A DNA stretch of 64,000 nt from JBBQVS01 sp964657325 (lineage in GTDB: Bacteria; Chloroflexota; Ktedonobacteria; Ktedonobacterales; Ktedonobacteraceae). Below are positions 1-9,821 of this stretch, one piece after another; within the stretch, counting starts at the first letter, position 1; each line of letters begins with the position of its first letter. The translations under genes were made by a program, and so were the position numbers. The notes beneath the pieces were generated by a model. It ran no database searches and was not told the origin of the DNA. It saw only the letters and a list, made by a program, of their open reading frames with translations. The stretch covers positions 1 through 64,000 of the forward strand of contig CAZZVE010000010.1 in the NCBI GenBank assembly GCA_964657325.1, in the 5' to 3' direction.

Positions 1-54
1 TTGTATACTACAGCAGCATAACACGTAGTCAGGCTTGTAGAAGGAACCAGAGCA

Positions 55-1386
55 ATGTCACTTACACAGAAAGATAGTCCTCTTTACCAACGTCCAGCAG
101 AATTATTACAGCAGCTTATTCGCTTCAATACCACAAATCCTCCCGGCGATGAGGCGCAGTGCATTACATATATCAATACATTGTTGACAGAAGCAGGCTT
201 TGAAACTCAGATGTTAGCGATAGATGAGAAACGCCCAAATCTGGTGACACGTTTAAAGGGACGTGGTGACGCTCCTCCCCTACTTTTACAGGGACATATA
301 GATGTCGTAACAACGGCGAACCAGTCCTGGCAACACAATCCTTTCGAGGGTCAAAGAATAGATGATTATATTTGGGGACGCGGGACGCTTGATATGAAGG
401 GTGGAGTCGCAATGATGCTCGCGGCACTGCTACGAGCAAAAGCAGAAGGAGAGTCGCTTCCAGGTGACGTGATTTTCGCGGCATTGAGCGACGAGGAGTC
501 CGGCGGTGTCACTGGTGCAAAATTCCTCGTAGAGCAGCACCCCGATCTCTTCAAAAACGCGAGATATGCATTAGGTGAAGTGGGTGGGTTTACATCTTAC
601 ATTGATGGCAAAAAGTTTTATTGCATTCAAGTTCTCGAAAAACAAGTGTGCTGGCTAAAGGCAACCTTACGCGGTCCCGGTGGTCATGGCTCTATCCCGA
701 TGCATGGAGGGGCTACAGCGAAACTTGGACGACTCTTGCAGCAGTTAGATCAGCATCGCCTTCCTGTACATATTCATCCAGTAGTACATCAAATGCTAGA
801 GACAATGGCAGATGCCTTGATATCATCTCCTACTGGCTTGCGTCTACGTCAACTCTTAGAGCCGACACGTGCAAACGAAGTATTAGACCAACTCGGCTCC
901 CACGCACATTTCTTCGATCCGATTTTGCATAACACAGTAAATGTTACAATTCTACAAGGTGGGCATAAAATCAACGTTATCCCCAGTGAGATCGTTGTGG
1001 AGATGGATGGTCGCCTTCTGCCCGGCTATACTCCTGACGATATGTTTCAAGAACTACACGAACTCCTCGGCAACGATATTGAGTTTGAACTGATACGCTA
1101 TGGAGAAGGACAGTCTGAACCCAACATGGGGTACTACAATACATTGGTAGACATTTTGCATGAAGCTGACCCTCATGGTATCGTGGTTCCAACACTCATG
1201 CCCGCGGTAACGGATGGACGTTTTTTCTCGCAGCTGGGTATTCAAACATATGGCTTCTTGCCAATGGACTTATATGAAGGCTTTGATTTCTTGCAGGCAA
1301 TTCATGCCGCAGACGAACGTATTCCGGTAGCCGCGTTAGACTTTGGTACCAACGCGATACATGAGGCAATGCGTCGTAACGCATAG
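55..1386 (+). CDS. M20 family metallopeptidase (ArgE/DapE-like deacylase)
   Basis: Zinc-dependent cytoplasmic amidohydrolase of the ArgE/DapE/CPG2 family, which removes acyl groups from amino acids or small peptides. The family metal-site blocks are all visible: GHIDVV with H81 and D83, RGTLDMKGG with bridging D113, and SDEESGG with the catalytic E147/E148 pair. A glycine-rich dimerisation-domain segment, GPGGHGSIP, lies near residue 220. Length (443 aa) is normal. The ATG follows AAGGAA at a good distance. An ornithine carbamoyltransferase gene lies 3.5 kb downstream, so an acetylornithine role is possible, but sequence alone does not fix the substrate. Confidence 0.88.
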   Translation: MSLTQKDSPLYQRPAELLQQLIRFNTTNPPGDEAQCITYINTLLTEAGFETQMLAIDEKRPNLVTRLKGRGDAPPLLLQGHIDVVTTANQSWQHNPFEGQRIDDYIWGRGTLDMKGGVAMMLAALLRAKAEGESLPGDVIFAALSDEESGGVTGAKFLVEQHPDLFKNARYALGEVGGFTSYIDGKKFYCIQVLEKQVCWLKATLRGPGGHGSIPMHGGATAKLGRLLQQLDQHRLPVHIHPVVHQMLETMADALISSPTGLRLRQLLEPTRANEVLDQLGSHAHFFDPILHNTVNVTILQGGHKINVIPSEIVVEMDGRLLPGYTPDDMFQELHELLGNDIEFELIRYGEGQSEPNMGYYNTLVDILHEADPHGIVVPTLMPAVTDGRFFSQLGIQTYGFLPMDLYEGFDFLQAIHAADERIPVAALDFGTNAIHEAMRRNA

Positions 1387-1406
1387 AATTCAACCTCTGC
1401 TTTTAC

Positions 1407-1436
1407 TTGACGTAGGAGTACATTTTTTGCGATAAT
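1407..1436 (+). promoter_or_regulatory. Putative sigma-70-type promoter
   Basis: TTGACG at 1407-1412 and GATAAT at 1431-1436 are separated by 18 bases, upstream of the small gene beginning at 1469 or 1493. Called by eye only. Confidence 0.4.
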
Positions 1437-1492
1437 GTATAAAGTAGACATATGATTTTTCTCAATACATGACTATAGTATGGGGCCTTGTA

Positions 1493-1780
1493 ATGCAAGA
1501 TACACCAATGCGAAATGAAACAGAAGAGCGCGACTATCGTGCTGGCTTTGCGCGGGTGATGCGCTTCGCCGAGCAAGCAAAATTGCGCGGGTGGCGGCTT
1601 AGCGACCGTCAACTCGTCCATGAGATTATGCAACGTGAACGTGCCGCTCATATCCGCGAACAAAGTTCTATTCCCGTGGTGGGATCAGAAGTGCGCTCCG
1701 CTGCTTGGAACCATGGTCAGGCAGATGCGTTACGCACTATCCTTCGCTCCCAAAAAGAACGAACTGGAAAAAGCTTATAG
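1493..1780 (+). CDS. Small hypothetical protein, 95 aa
   Basis: I do not recognise this protein. It is charged and mostly helical in character, rich in Arg and Glu, with no membrane segment or signal peptide. The motif-like stretch WRLSDRQLVHEIMQRER in the middle could be a helix pair. An ATG at 1469 gives 8 more residues. I prefer 1493 because a GGGG stretch lies just upstream, but neither start has a strong ribosome site. A promoter-like pair precedes the gene and a clear terminator follows 16 bases after the stop, which supports an independently transcribed real gene. Confidence 0.55.
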   Translation: MQDTPMRNETEERDYRAGFARVMRFAEQAKLRGWRLSDRQLVHEIMQRERAAHIREQSSIPVVGSEVRSAAWNHGQADALRTILRSQKERTGKSL

Positions 1781-1795
1781 TACCGGAAACGTAGG

Positions 1796-1827
1796 AAAAG
1801 ACCTCAACATGGTGTGAGGTCTTTTTT
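1796..1827 (+). terminator. Rho-independent terminator
   Basis: AAAAGACCTCA at 1796-1806 pairs perfectly with TGAGGTCTTTT at 1815-1825 across an 8-base loop. The T-run continues to 1827. It ends the small gene at 1493-1780. Confidence 0.85.
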
Positions 1828-1965
1828 GCATGTTTTTGTTCTGCTTCTCGATAAGCTGTAACTGGCCCGATTACATAACAGAAAATCCTTTGTATCTGCT
1901 GTTACCTTTTTCAGAGTATAATAGTCAGAAGCAAGCTATTCACTCTTGAGGAAGGTCCACGACTG

Positions 1966-3084
1966 ATGCCATCTCAGCAAATCTATACGCTCGGTGTTGA
2001 GGAGGAATATCAAATTCTCGATCCTCTTTCACACGACCTCTCTTCCTCCGCCACGCACCTATTACAAGAAGCACGACAAACACTAGGAGATGCCGTTCAG
2101 TATGAAATGCTCCTCTCGCAAATAGAGACTGCCACTCCTGTTTGTTCTACACTTGCAGAGGTTCGCGCCTCTCTCGCACACTTACGCGGCAGCTTGATTG
2201 CAGCCGCTAATCGTTGTGATGTGCAGATTGCAGCCGCAGCAACACATCCATTTTCAAAGTGGCAAGACCAGAGGTTTTCTCCTGGCGAGCGGTACCATTC
2301 AATTAAACAAAACTACCGACAGCTTGCCTATGAGCAATCTATCTGGGGTTGTCATGTACATGTTGGCCTTGAGAATCGTGAGGAAGCGGTACAGGTCATG
2401 AACCATGCGCGTGTCTGGCTTGCTCCACTACTTGCTCTCACAGGAAATTCCCCTTATTTCGGTGGATATGATACAGGATATGCGAGTTATCGTACAGAAA
2501 TATGGGCGCGCTGGCCATTTTCTGGTCCACCACAACTCTTTTCCTCACTTGCAGAACATGATGCTCTGGTGCAAGCACTGACCATTCCAGGAAGTATGGA
2601 TAATGCCCGCGAAGTCTACTGGGATATGCGCCTGTCATCACGCTTCAATACTCTTGAAGTTCGTCTTATCGACGTGTGCCTCACGATAGATGAAGCAGTG
2701 ATGATCGCGGGTCTCGTTCGCGCGTTGATACAGACATGTCATGAAGCCGTACTACGAGGTGAAGCATATCCTTCTATACGACAAGAAGTAGTACGTGCCA
2801 CTCATTGGCGGGCTGCACGTTATGGCTTAGACGCTGATCTGCTTGATCCTTACACAGGGAGTGCGATGCCCGCCCCTTCTCTTATAGATCAACTACTCTC
2901 ATTTGTACGTTCCGCGTTAGAAGCACAGGGTGACTGGGAAACTGTAGCAACGCTTGTCACATCTGTTTTACAGCACGGAACAGGAGCGATACGTCAACGC
3001 GCGGTATTCAACCACACTCAGCAATGGCCTGATCTCTTGAATTTCATTGTTGCTGAGACTGCAAAAGGGACGAGTACGAAGTGA
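1966..3084 (+). CDS. Carboxylate-amine ligase, YbdK / glutamate-cysteine ligase type 2 family
   Basis: Member of the GCS2 family of ATP-dependent carboxylate-amine ligases (E. coli YbdK, actinobacterial EgtA relatives), which form gamma-glutamyl or similar amide bonds. The N-terminus carries the family hallmark GVEEEYQILDP near residues 10-20, with the acidic residues that bind Mg-ATP. WGCHVHVG near residue 127 and a later NTLEVR block are also typical. Length of 372 aa fits YbdK-type proteins. GAGGAAGG precedes the ATG and a TATAAT sequence lies at 1917-1922. The gene stands alone. The true amine acceptor cannot be told from the sequence. Confidence 0.85.
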   Translation: MPSQQIYTLGVEEEYQILDPLSHDLSSSATHLLQEARQTLGDAVQYEMLLSQIETATPVCSTLAEVRASLAHLRGSLIAAANRCDVQIAAAATHPFSKWQDQRFSPGERYHSIKQNYRQLAYEQSIWGCHVHVGLENREEAVQVMNHARVWLAPLLALTGNSPYFGGYDTGYASYRTEIWARWPFSGPPQLFSSLAEHDALVQALTIPGSMDNAREVYWDMRLSSRFNTLEVRLIDVCLTIDEAVMIAGLVRALIQTCHEAVLRGEAYPSIRQEVVRATHWRAARYGLDADLLDPYTGSAMPAPSLIDQLLSFVRSALEAQGDWETVATLVTSVLQHGTGAIRQRAVFNHTQQWPDLLNFIVAETAKGTSTK

Positions 3085-3169
3085 AGATACACATATGCGT
3101 GGTTGCGTGATATACTTTTCATCAAGATATACCAACCGTCTGATGCTCAATTATCAAAGGATATAACTC

Positions 3170-4759
3170 ATGACTCAAGCCTTTACAAGCAACAGCAAAA
3201 TATCTACAGACGAAGTTCAACATGCGACCAATCCAAACGAGTCTACCACTCAAGAGTCTTCTATCCGTCATGTTCACATAGTTATTCTAGGCACAGGCTT
3301 CGCTGGTGTAGGGATGGCAATTCAACTCAAACAGCATGAATATAATGATTTTGTTGTACTTGAAAAGGCGGCAGAAAGCGGCGGGACGTGGCGTGATAAC
3401 ACCTATCCAGGATGTGCGTGCGATGTTCCTTCGCACCTTTATTCTTTCTCATTCGCCCTCAATCCCCATTGGAGCCATGCCTACTCCTCACAATGGGAGA
3501 TTCAGAAGTATCTCCGCTCCTGTATGGAACGCTTTGACATCCTTCCCTACATTCAATGGAACAGCGAACTGCAGAATGCGACCTGGCAAGAAGATGAGCA
3601 AAGGTGGCATGTCACTACATCCCAGGAAACGTTGACCACTGATATTTTGATTCTGGGCAATGGGCCGCTCAGTGAGCCATCTCTTCCAGCTATTAAGGGC
3701 ATTCAAGATTTTGAAGGAACGCTTTTCCACTCGGCACGCTGGCGACATGACTATGATTTGAAGGGCAAGCGCGTAGCGGTCATCGGCACAGGAGCATCGG
3801 CAATTCAGTTTGTGCCACGCATTCAACCGCAAGTCGAGCATATCACACTTTTTCAGCGCACACCACCGTGGGTTCTACCACGCATGGATCACTCAATTGC
3901 CTCATGGCAACAGATGATGTTTCGCATACTTCCTCTTACACAACGAGCTATCCGTTCGCTCATGTATTGGCAACGCGAGCTAACAGCCGCTGGATTTGTC
4001 TACCAACAAAGTATGCTAAAGACGGGTGTCAAGATAGCACGCGAGCATTTGGAACGGCAAGTGCCAGACCCGGTGTTGCGTGACAAGCTCACACCTAAAT
4101 ACACACTCGGTTGCAAACGTGTCTTGATCTCTGATGATTTCTATCCAGCCGTTTCGCAGTCAAACGTTGAGGTTATCACCGACCACATTCGTGAAGTGCG
4201 AGCACATAGCATTGTGACTGAAGATGGCAGAGAGCACGACATCGACACCATAATCTGCGCGACAGGCTTTCATGTCACCGACGCCCAACTACCTCAACGT
4301 ATACACGGACGCGATGGGATAGCACTGAATGAGACTTGGAGTCCAGACCCACATGCCTATCTTGGGGCAACCGTTGCAGGCTTTCCTAACATGTTCTTAC
4401 TCATCGGCCCAAACACGGGTGTTGGTCACACGTCTATGGTGTTTATGATCGAGTCTCAAACTACGTATATCCTGGATTGCTTGCACACAATGGAGCAGCG
4501 CGCATTACAAACTATTGAGGTGCGTCAGGAAAGTGAAGAGGCATTCAACACAGAAATACAGCAACGTATGCATAGAACTGTCTGGGCGTCAGGATGCAAT
4601 AGCTGGTATCTTGACAAACATGGGCGCAATACAGCCATCTGGCCTGGCTTCACATTTGAGTTTCGATATAGAACAAAACATTTTAAGCCACAACACTATA
4701 TCTTGACAGCGAAAGAAGGGTCTACCCGCCTTGGAAAAGCACCCGTCTCCCGTGCTTAA
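3170..4759 (+). CDS. FAD/NADPH flavin monooxygenase, Baeyer-Villiger type
   Basis: Class B flavoprotein monooxygenase that inserts oxygen into ketones or oxidises soft heteroatoms using FAD and NADPH. The first Rossmann motif, GTGFAGVG, starts at residue 41 and a second, GTGASAIQ, near residue 207. Between them residues 181-191 fit the Baeyer-Villiger fingerprint FxGxxxHxxxW (F181, G183, H187, W191). ATGF near residue 365 is the usual late motif. Length of 529 aa fits. The first 35 residues are a low-complexity Ser/Thr-rich extension. AAAGGAT precedes the ATG. Neighbouring genes give no hint of the substrate. Confidence 0.88.
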   Translation: MTQAFTSNSKISTDEVQHATNPNESTTQESSIRHVHIVILGTGFAGVGMAIQLKQHEYNDFVVLEKAAESGGTWRDNTYPGCACDVPSHLYSFSFALNPHWSHAYSSQWEIQKYLRSCMERFDILPYIQWNSELQNATWQEDEQRWHVTTSQETLTTDILILGNGPLSEPSLPAIKGIQDFEGTLFHSARWRHDYDLKGKRVAVIGTGASAIQFVPRIQPQVEHITLFQRTPPWVLPRMDHSIASWQQMMFRILPLTQRAIRSLMYWQRELTAAGFVYQQSMLKTGVKIAREHLERQVPDPVLRDKLTPKYTLGCKRVLISDDFYPAVSQSNVEVITDHIREVRAHSIVTEDGREHDIDTIICATGFHVTDAQLPQRIHGRDGIALNETWSPDPHAYLGATVAGFPNMFLLIGPNTGVGHTSMVFMIESQTTYILDCLHTMEQRALQTIEVRQESEEAFNTEIQQRMHRTVWASGCNSWYLDKHGRNTAIWPGFTFEFRYRTKHFKPQHYILTAKEGSTRLGKAPVSRA

Positions 4760-4865
4760 GAATAGCCTATCAACGAGATTCACATAATAAGACAGACGCC
4801 CAATGAATTTGGCTTGCCGTTCAGCAGGAACTATATATGCTTTGATGGGATGAGGAGAAAAAATT

Positions 4866-5867
4866 ATGGCTTTCAACTTAAAAAATCGCTCATTTTTGAA
4901 GCTAGACGACTTCACATCCGAAGAGATCACTTTCCTGCTACGTCTCTCAACAGAGCTTAAAGCGGCGAAGTACGCAGGAACGGAAGTGCCGCGTCTACTT
5001 GGAAAGCAAATCGCTCTCATTTTCGAGAAGGACTCGACACGCACACGTATCAGCTTTGAAGTCGCTGCTTACGATCAAGGAGCACATGTGACCTATATTG
5101 GGCCAAGTGGCTCGCATCTAGGTACCGCCGAGACAATTCAGGATACAGCACGCGTCCTCGGCCGTATCTACGATGGTATTGAGTTCCGTGGCTTTGCTCA
5201 GGAGGATGTAGAGTCATTGGCTCACTACGCAGGTGTGCCAGTGTGGAATGGGCTTACAAATGAGGCCCATCCTACTCAGGTATTGGCGGATTTCCTTACC
5301 ATGCAGGAACATGCGCATAAACCGCTCGAAGACATTTCATTATGTTTCCTGGGAGATGTAGGCCACAACGTGGGAGATTCCTTGATGATTGGAGCAGCCA
5401 AGATGGGTATAGACATCCGTTTGGCAGGCCCCAGGTCCTCATGGCCCAACGAAACGCGGATGAATCAGGTGCAGGCAGTTGCCAGTGAAACTGGAGCAAG
5501 CATTATGGTGACAGAGGATGTGATGTCAGCAGTGCGAGGATGCGACTTCCTATACACTGACGTTTGGGTCTCGATGGGGGCATCACCTGATTTGTGGAGC
5601 GAGCGCATCAAAACGATGTTGCCCTATCGGGTGACGAACGAACTTATGGCTGCGACGGGCAATTCCAACACGAAATTTATGCATTGTCTCCCATCTTTAC
5701 ATAATAAGGAGACCACATTGGGGAAACACCTTTTTGAGCAGTATGGCTTAGATGGCTTGGAAGTAACTGATGAGGTGTTTGAATCCAGAGTCTCTATCGT
5801 TTTCGATCAGGCAGAGAACCGATTACATACTATTAAAGCGATATTGGTCGCAACACTGGGAGGATAA
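4866..5867 (+). CDS. argF: Ornithine carbamoyltransferase
   Basis: Condenses carbamoyl phosphate with ornithine to give citrulline in arginine synthesis, in the cytoplasm. The carbamoyl-phosphate loop STRTR is at residues 57-61. A typical HPTQ block (EAHPTQVLADF) follows, then the catalytic HCLP at residues 273-276. The ornithine-binding SMG loop appears as VSMGAS near residue 237. Full length (333 aa) and collinear with the family, with no sign of damage. GAGGAG precedes the ATG. It is not next to other arginine genes here, except for the M20 peptidase 3.5 kb upstream, which may or may not be ArgE. Confidence 0.93.
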   Translation: MAFNLKNRSFLKLDDFTSEEITFLLRLSTELKAAKYAGTEVPRLLGKQIALIFEKDSTRTRISFEVAAYDQGAHVTYIGPSGSHLGTAETIQDTARVLGRIYDGIEFRGFAQEDVESLAHYAGVPVWNGLTNEAHPTQVLADFLTMQEHAHKPLEDISLCFLGDVGHNVGDSLMIGAAKMGIDIRLAGPRSSWPNETRMNQVQAVASETGASIMVTEDVMSAVRGCDFLYTDVWVSMGASPDLWSERIKTMLPYRVTNELMAATGNSNTKFMHCLPSLHNKETTLGKHLFEQYGLDGLEVTDEVFESRVSIVFDQAENRLHTIKAILVATLGG

Positions 5868-5991
5868 ACCATAAATGCTGTGATCGCTATGCCGGAACAA
5901 ATACACCTGCTTTAATTTGAGAGAGCAAAGATGGTCGAAGCAGTGGATGTTAGCCAACTGACTGGCAGCCTCAATTGAGAGGGGAAAGGTG

Positions 5992-6662
5992 TTAGTCCTT
6001 GATGAGTCCTCGTTGCACAAGATAGTGCTGAGTAATGGTGAGGTGGTCCTGGTCGCCGATGGAGTTGGTCGCCCACTGGTTGTAGACATGGCTAGCGAAC
6101 GGGATACGTACGAGCGTAATATTCACATTGGCAGCGTGGGCTTGATCGACGAATCGGTAGACGCCAGCGGAAGGAACGAGTCCATCATCCTCCGGCTCAA
6201 TGACCAGGGTCTGAGGTGCCTTGTTCGACAAGTAGGTCACCGAGGTGATAGCTTTCATGTGGGTTGGGAATGCCTTGGGGGTACCGCCGATGTACGTAGA
6301 GATGAAGTTATGCGGACTAAAACCGGGAGCTGGATAGCCATAGTCATACGCGCTTTGTGGATCGACGACGGGGTACTGGACTACGACAGCCCTGGGGTGG
6401 GAACCTGCCCACCACACCCCGATAGAGCCAGACCCATTGCCGCTGAATATGCAAGGTTAATAGCAAGGTTACCACCAGCGGAGTCACCTGCGACGACAAG
6501 ACGTTCGGGATTCCCACCCAAGCGTGCTGCGTTCTGAGTCGTCCACACCAGTGCACAAGCGACATCCCTCGGTGCCTTGTTCCATGTAGGATTGGAGGAG
6601 GATGCGAGGCGATACTCGATGCTGACGACCAACCACTCATGGTCAGCGAACCACCGAATGTC
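5992..6662 (-). pseudogene. Broken alpha/beta hydrolase (HSL-like esterase), truncated and frameshifted
   Basis: The reverse strand reads as the middle and end of an esterase of the hormone-sensitive-lipase group. The N-terminal part contains VVSIEYRLA and the nucleophile elbow GDSAGGN, then stops at about 6381. The rest continues in another frame (RAVVVQYPVVDP onward), with the acid-residue region (EPEDDGLVP) and the histidine region (PFASHVYN) to the stop at 5992. The frames join near 6390, so one indel broke the gene. The usual HGGG oxyanion region is missing: a stop occurs at 6663-6665 and the upstream sequence is not homologous by eye. It lies just downstream of an intact alpha/beta hydrolase. 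Confidence 0.8.
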
Positions 6663-6756
6663 TCATGTATTCCTCCTCACATGTGTTTGCCAATCATCTG
6701 TACCAAGTGGACTCCTTCGCAAACCACTCGCTGTGCCTTATAAGGTCACTAAAAGC

Positions 6757-7611
6757 CTATTCATGTTTTGTGGATCGATAGCCGCCGTTCACCCAAGCCA
6801 AGACAATCGTAGCATACTGGTCTGCAACGTCCTCCCAGGGATAATGGGCGGCATCCAAGAGATCGAGCTTGCTGTAGGGTAGCCGCTCGTGGAGGTATTC
6901 ACCGTTGACAGGAGGTACAAGAACGTCACGACTGCTGCTGATGATCTGAACGGGCACCTGAATCTCCATCAGAAGTTCGCCTAGAACAGGAAGTTCCCGA
7001 GGATAGTTGCGTACATACCTCATGGACTCCACGAAGCGGTCTCCTTCATAGGACTGGAGGTAGTCCTCTCGTACCTCTGTGGGTAATTTGTACCGCTCGT
7101 GGCCTTCGTCCAGTGAAGCACCAAGAGTGGTCCGGGGATCGAGCGCACGGAACGCATCAAGATCGGGAGCGTCAATGATGTCCTTCAGGACACCGGTTGC
7201 CTGGAGTGGATAGGCGATACCCCCATTTCCGACCACCAAGCTGCTTATTTTACCTGGACGGAGTGCCGCCACAAACAGTGCAGCAGCCGTTCCGACGTCG
7301 GGAGCCACAATATGTGGCGCGTTCAATCCCCACTCTTCGATGAGTTGGATAAGGAACTCGCCCATCGCTTTCGGCGAAAGCAAGTTGTTCCTACGCTCAG
7401 ACTGACCAAAGCCGGGGAGATCGATGGCAAGAAGATGCGAGTGCTCGGAGAGGGGGTGCCAGATTGGCAGGAAGGCATACAGGCTCTCCGGCCATGGACT
7501 GGTCAGTAGAATCGTGTTGTCATGGTTTCCACTGCTTTCGGCATAGCGGATGCTCACTCCGTTGATAGAACGGAATTGGGTTGGCATGACCTCGCTTGCT
7601 ACATTGTTCAT
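6757..7611 (-). CDS. Alpha/beta hydrolase (haloalkane dehalogenase / epoxide hydrolase-like)
   Basis: A 284-residue alpha/beta-hydrolase-fold enzyme. The segment DLPGFGQSE near residue 70 is the typical loop after strand 4. The nucleophile elbow reads APDVGT near residue 104, with Asp rather than Ser, as in haloalkane dehalogenases and epoxide hydrolases. A late DAAHYPWED supplies the histidine near residue 257. No signal peptide. AAGGAG precedes the ATG. It is followed by the broken esterase and preceded by two SDR genes on the same strand, which suggests a small degradation cluster for an unknown compound. Confidence 0.82.
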   Translation of the reverse strand: MNNVASEVMPTQFRSINGVSIRYAESSGNHDNTILLTSPWPESLYAFLPIWHPLSEHSHLLAIDLPGFGQSERRNNLLSPKAMGEFLIQLIEEWGLNAPHIVAPDVGTAAALFVAALRPGKISSLVVGNGGIAYPLQATGVLKDIIDAPDLDAFRALDPRTTLGASLDEGHERYKLPTEVREDYLQSYEGDRFVESMRYVRNYPRELPVLGELLMEIQVPVQIISSSRDVLVPPVNGEYLHERLPYSKLDLLDAAHYPWEDVADQYATIVLAWVNGGYRSTKHE

Positions 7612-7771
7612 GATATTTCTCCTTGTTTTATTTCTGTCTCGCTAACGGATTTTGCACATGTGCTGGCCTGTTTTCAGGCGTATCGAAAGCACAACCATCA
7701 ACGTATCTATATCCATGAAAAAACATATGTTTCTCAATGTATCTGCTCTCCATTTACTTCTCCTGCTCCTT

Positions 7772-8650
7772 TTACTCTCTGTCTGACGCAACGGGTAAAT
7801 TGAGCGTCTCAAAAAAGGAGCGGGTAGCCTCTGTGACGGCATCATTTACTGCCTGAGGAGCTTGGCGTTGTGCAACTGTCGCAACAATAGTGTGCAGTGG
7901 TCGCTTTCCTAGGGGTTGGGCAATAACATATGCTACGGCGTCAGCCACCTCTTGTGGATTGGGAGGCGTAGCAGATCGGTTCTCCGCGTAAAACGGCGTT
8001 GTAAATGCATTCATAGCCGTCTGGTAGAGGGCAAAACGCTCAGTATCCGCCGCAAGCTGACGCTTGGCAGAGATGGAGGTCGGAAAGGTTCCAGGTTCAA
8101 TAATGGCGGCGTCAATGCCAAAAGGAGCGAGTTCATGCCGATACGACTCGGTGAGTCCCTCAAGGGCAAACTTCGTTGCTCCATACAGTCCAAGAAAAGG
8201 CAGGGCTATACGCCCAATAATTGACCCGATTTGCAGAAGCAGACCACTACCTTGTCTACGCATATGCGGCAGGGCGGCCCGGTTCACACGCAATACGCTG
8301 AAGACATTCGTCTCGAATTGTTGCTGGACTTGCTCAAGGGTGAACGCCTCCAACGGACCACTATATGACATCCCAGCATTGTTGACCACCACATCAAGAC
8401 GTCCAGTACTTCCTACGAGAGACTCGATTGCTTGCTCTACGGAAGCATTATCCGTGACATCAATTTCGACGATCTGTAAGGCAAGGTGTTCTCGTTCCGC
8501 CAGTGTACGGAGTTCTTCTGCGATAGGAGCATTCTTTCCTGTCACTCCACGCATTCCTGCAAAAACGGTGTACCCCTGGCGTGCCAGGGTTTCAACGGTC
8601 AGACGACCGAAGCCACTGGTACTGCCAGTGACGAGAATTGCTTGTGTCAT
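7772..8650 (-). CDS. SDR family oxidoreductase (classical short-chain dehydrogenase)
   Basis: NAD(P)-dependent short-chain dehydrogenase of 292 aa. The N-terminal cofactor motif is TGSTSGFG (residues 8-15), followed by NNAG near residue 91, a catalytic Ser in the QIGSIIG segment and the YGATK active-site motif near residue 157. The length and the HxxTxxxVA-type tail resemble bacterial SDRs annotated as retinol-dehydrogenase-like. A strong ribosome site (GAGGAGAGGAG) precedes the ATG. It is co-directional with the alpha/beta hydrolase (160 bases downstream) and the FabG-like SDR upstream. The substrate is unknown. Confidence 0.88.
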   Translation of the reverse strand: MTQAILVTGSTSGFGRLTVETLARQGYTVFAGMRGVTGKNAPIAEELRTLAEREHLALQIVEIDVTDNASVEQAIESLVGSTGRLDVVVNNAGMSYSGPLEAFTLEQVQQQFETNVFSVLRVNRAALPHMRRQGSGLLLQIGSIIGRIALPFLGLYGATKFALEGLTESYRHELAPFGIDAAIIEPGTFPTSISAKRQLAADTERFALYQTAMNAFTTPFYAENRSATPPNPQEVADAVAYVIAQPLGKRPLHTIVATVAQRQAPQAVNDAVTEATRSFFETLNLPVASDRE

Positions 8651-8752
8651 AGGTTTCTCCTCTCCTCAAACCTCAATGAGCACATTTATGCTCATCGAGG
8701 CAAAAAATGAGTCACTTATTGTGAACTACAGACCAACCACAAGTATCTGACG

Positions 8753-9493
8753 TTAGACGGCTGTCCGACCGCCATCAACGGCAACAATCGCGCCCGTGAC
8801 GTAACTTGCACGCGGCGAGACGAGAAAGCCGACGACCTCAGCAATCTCTTCAACATTCGCAGCGCGTTTGAGCAGAGTGGTGCTTCCGACCGCTTCGGTA
8901 GTTTCTGGTGCTTGGATCGAGGTGTATACTGGGCCAGAGGCAACAGTGTTCACTCGCACACCACTGGGGCTGAACTCTGCGGCCCAAGCGCGAGTCATTG
9001 AAGAGAGAGCGGCCTTTGTCGCTCCATAGGCTGCGCCACCCGCAAGCCCAATCTCACCAGCCATGCTGCCGATGTTAATGATGCTACCCTTGCCCCTAGC
9101 CACCATTCCCGGCGCAAACGCGGCGACGAGGAAGTAGACAGAGCGAACGTTACTAGCGAACAGGGCATCAAATGTGGGAATGCTAAGTTCGGCAGTTGCA
9201 CCGAACCAGGCGGAGCCAGCGTTGTTGACCAAAACGTCAATGTCTCCTACCTCTTCGACTAAACGCTGAAGGTCGGCTGGATTACTCAGGTCGGCAGCAA
9301 CGAAGCTTGCTTGACCACCCTCGTTGTTGATTGCTTCAACAACCTTGCTTCCACGTGCAGCGTCACGTCCATGGACAATAACTCTGGCTCCGTCACGAGC
9401 TAGTTGCAAGGCAACGGCGCGACCAATACCGGACGTAGCACCTGTTACAAGTGCCTTCTGGTTCTCAAGAGTGAGATGTTGAGTAGAGGGCAT
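8753..9493 (-). CDS. SDR family oxidoreductase (FabG-like)
   Basis: Compact 246-residue short-chain dehydrogenase close to the 3-oxoacyl-ACP reductase pattern. TGATSGIGRA sits at residues 18-27, NNAG near residue 91, NIGSMAG near 135 and YGATK near 151, and the C-terminus ends GAIVAVDGG. The Arg after the cofactor strand (VHGRD) suggests NADPH preference. AAAGGA precedes the ATG. It is the first gene of the minus-strand SDR-SDR-hydrolase cluster and is divergent from the STAND gene at 9822. Confidence 0.88.
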   Translation of the reverse strand: MPSTQHLTLENQKALVTGATSGIGRAVALQLARDGARVIVHGRDAARGSKVVEAINNEGGQASFVAADLSNPADLQRLVEEVGDIDVLVNNAGSAWFGATAELSIPTFDALFASNVRSVYFLVAAFAPGMVARGKGSIINIGSMAGEIGLAGGAAYGATKAALSSMTRAWAAEFSPSGVRVNTVASGPVYTSIQAPETTEAVGSTTLLKRAANVEEIAEVVGFLVSPRASYVTGAIVAVDGGRTAV

Positions 9494-9821
9494 GTTTTTC
9501 CTTTCATTTCATATAATAGACATACTGTGAAACTCTACACTGGAATTCATGCAAAGCACTTACACAACGAATCTCGCTACTACTTACTCGTCATCCGTCT
9601 GCACATCTGTTATCATAGAAGGATGAAGTTAGAAGAAGAGTCTGAAGTCATGTGATAGTCCCCCAGACCCTCCTTCATCACTGCGGACTCGCATGGAGCG
9701 CATCCAATATGACTAAGTATACCGGGAGGAACGGGGGGAATCAGTACCCAATAGGTTCCATATCACATCCCCTTACATCCCATTGTGTACACTCCTGTCG
9801 TCCTCTGAAAGGAACCTGCTC
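9494..9821. other. Intergenic region between divergent SDR and STAND genes
   Basis: A 328-base gene-free stretch that must hold the promoters for both the minus-strand SDR cluster and the STAND gene. I found no clear palindrome, hairpin or conserved small gene in it. Confidence 0.5.

Noticed and set aside
5989..6537. Plus-strand open frame of 182 codons antisense to the broken esterase
   Set aside because: It mirrors the esterase relic; the product has no domain-like features, and the minus strand carries recognisable hydrolase motifs.
8064..8750. Plus-strand open frame of 228 codons across the SDR genes
   Set aside because: Antisense shadow of a clear SDR. The Ser/Arg/Cys-rich composition is typical of a reversed frame.
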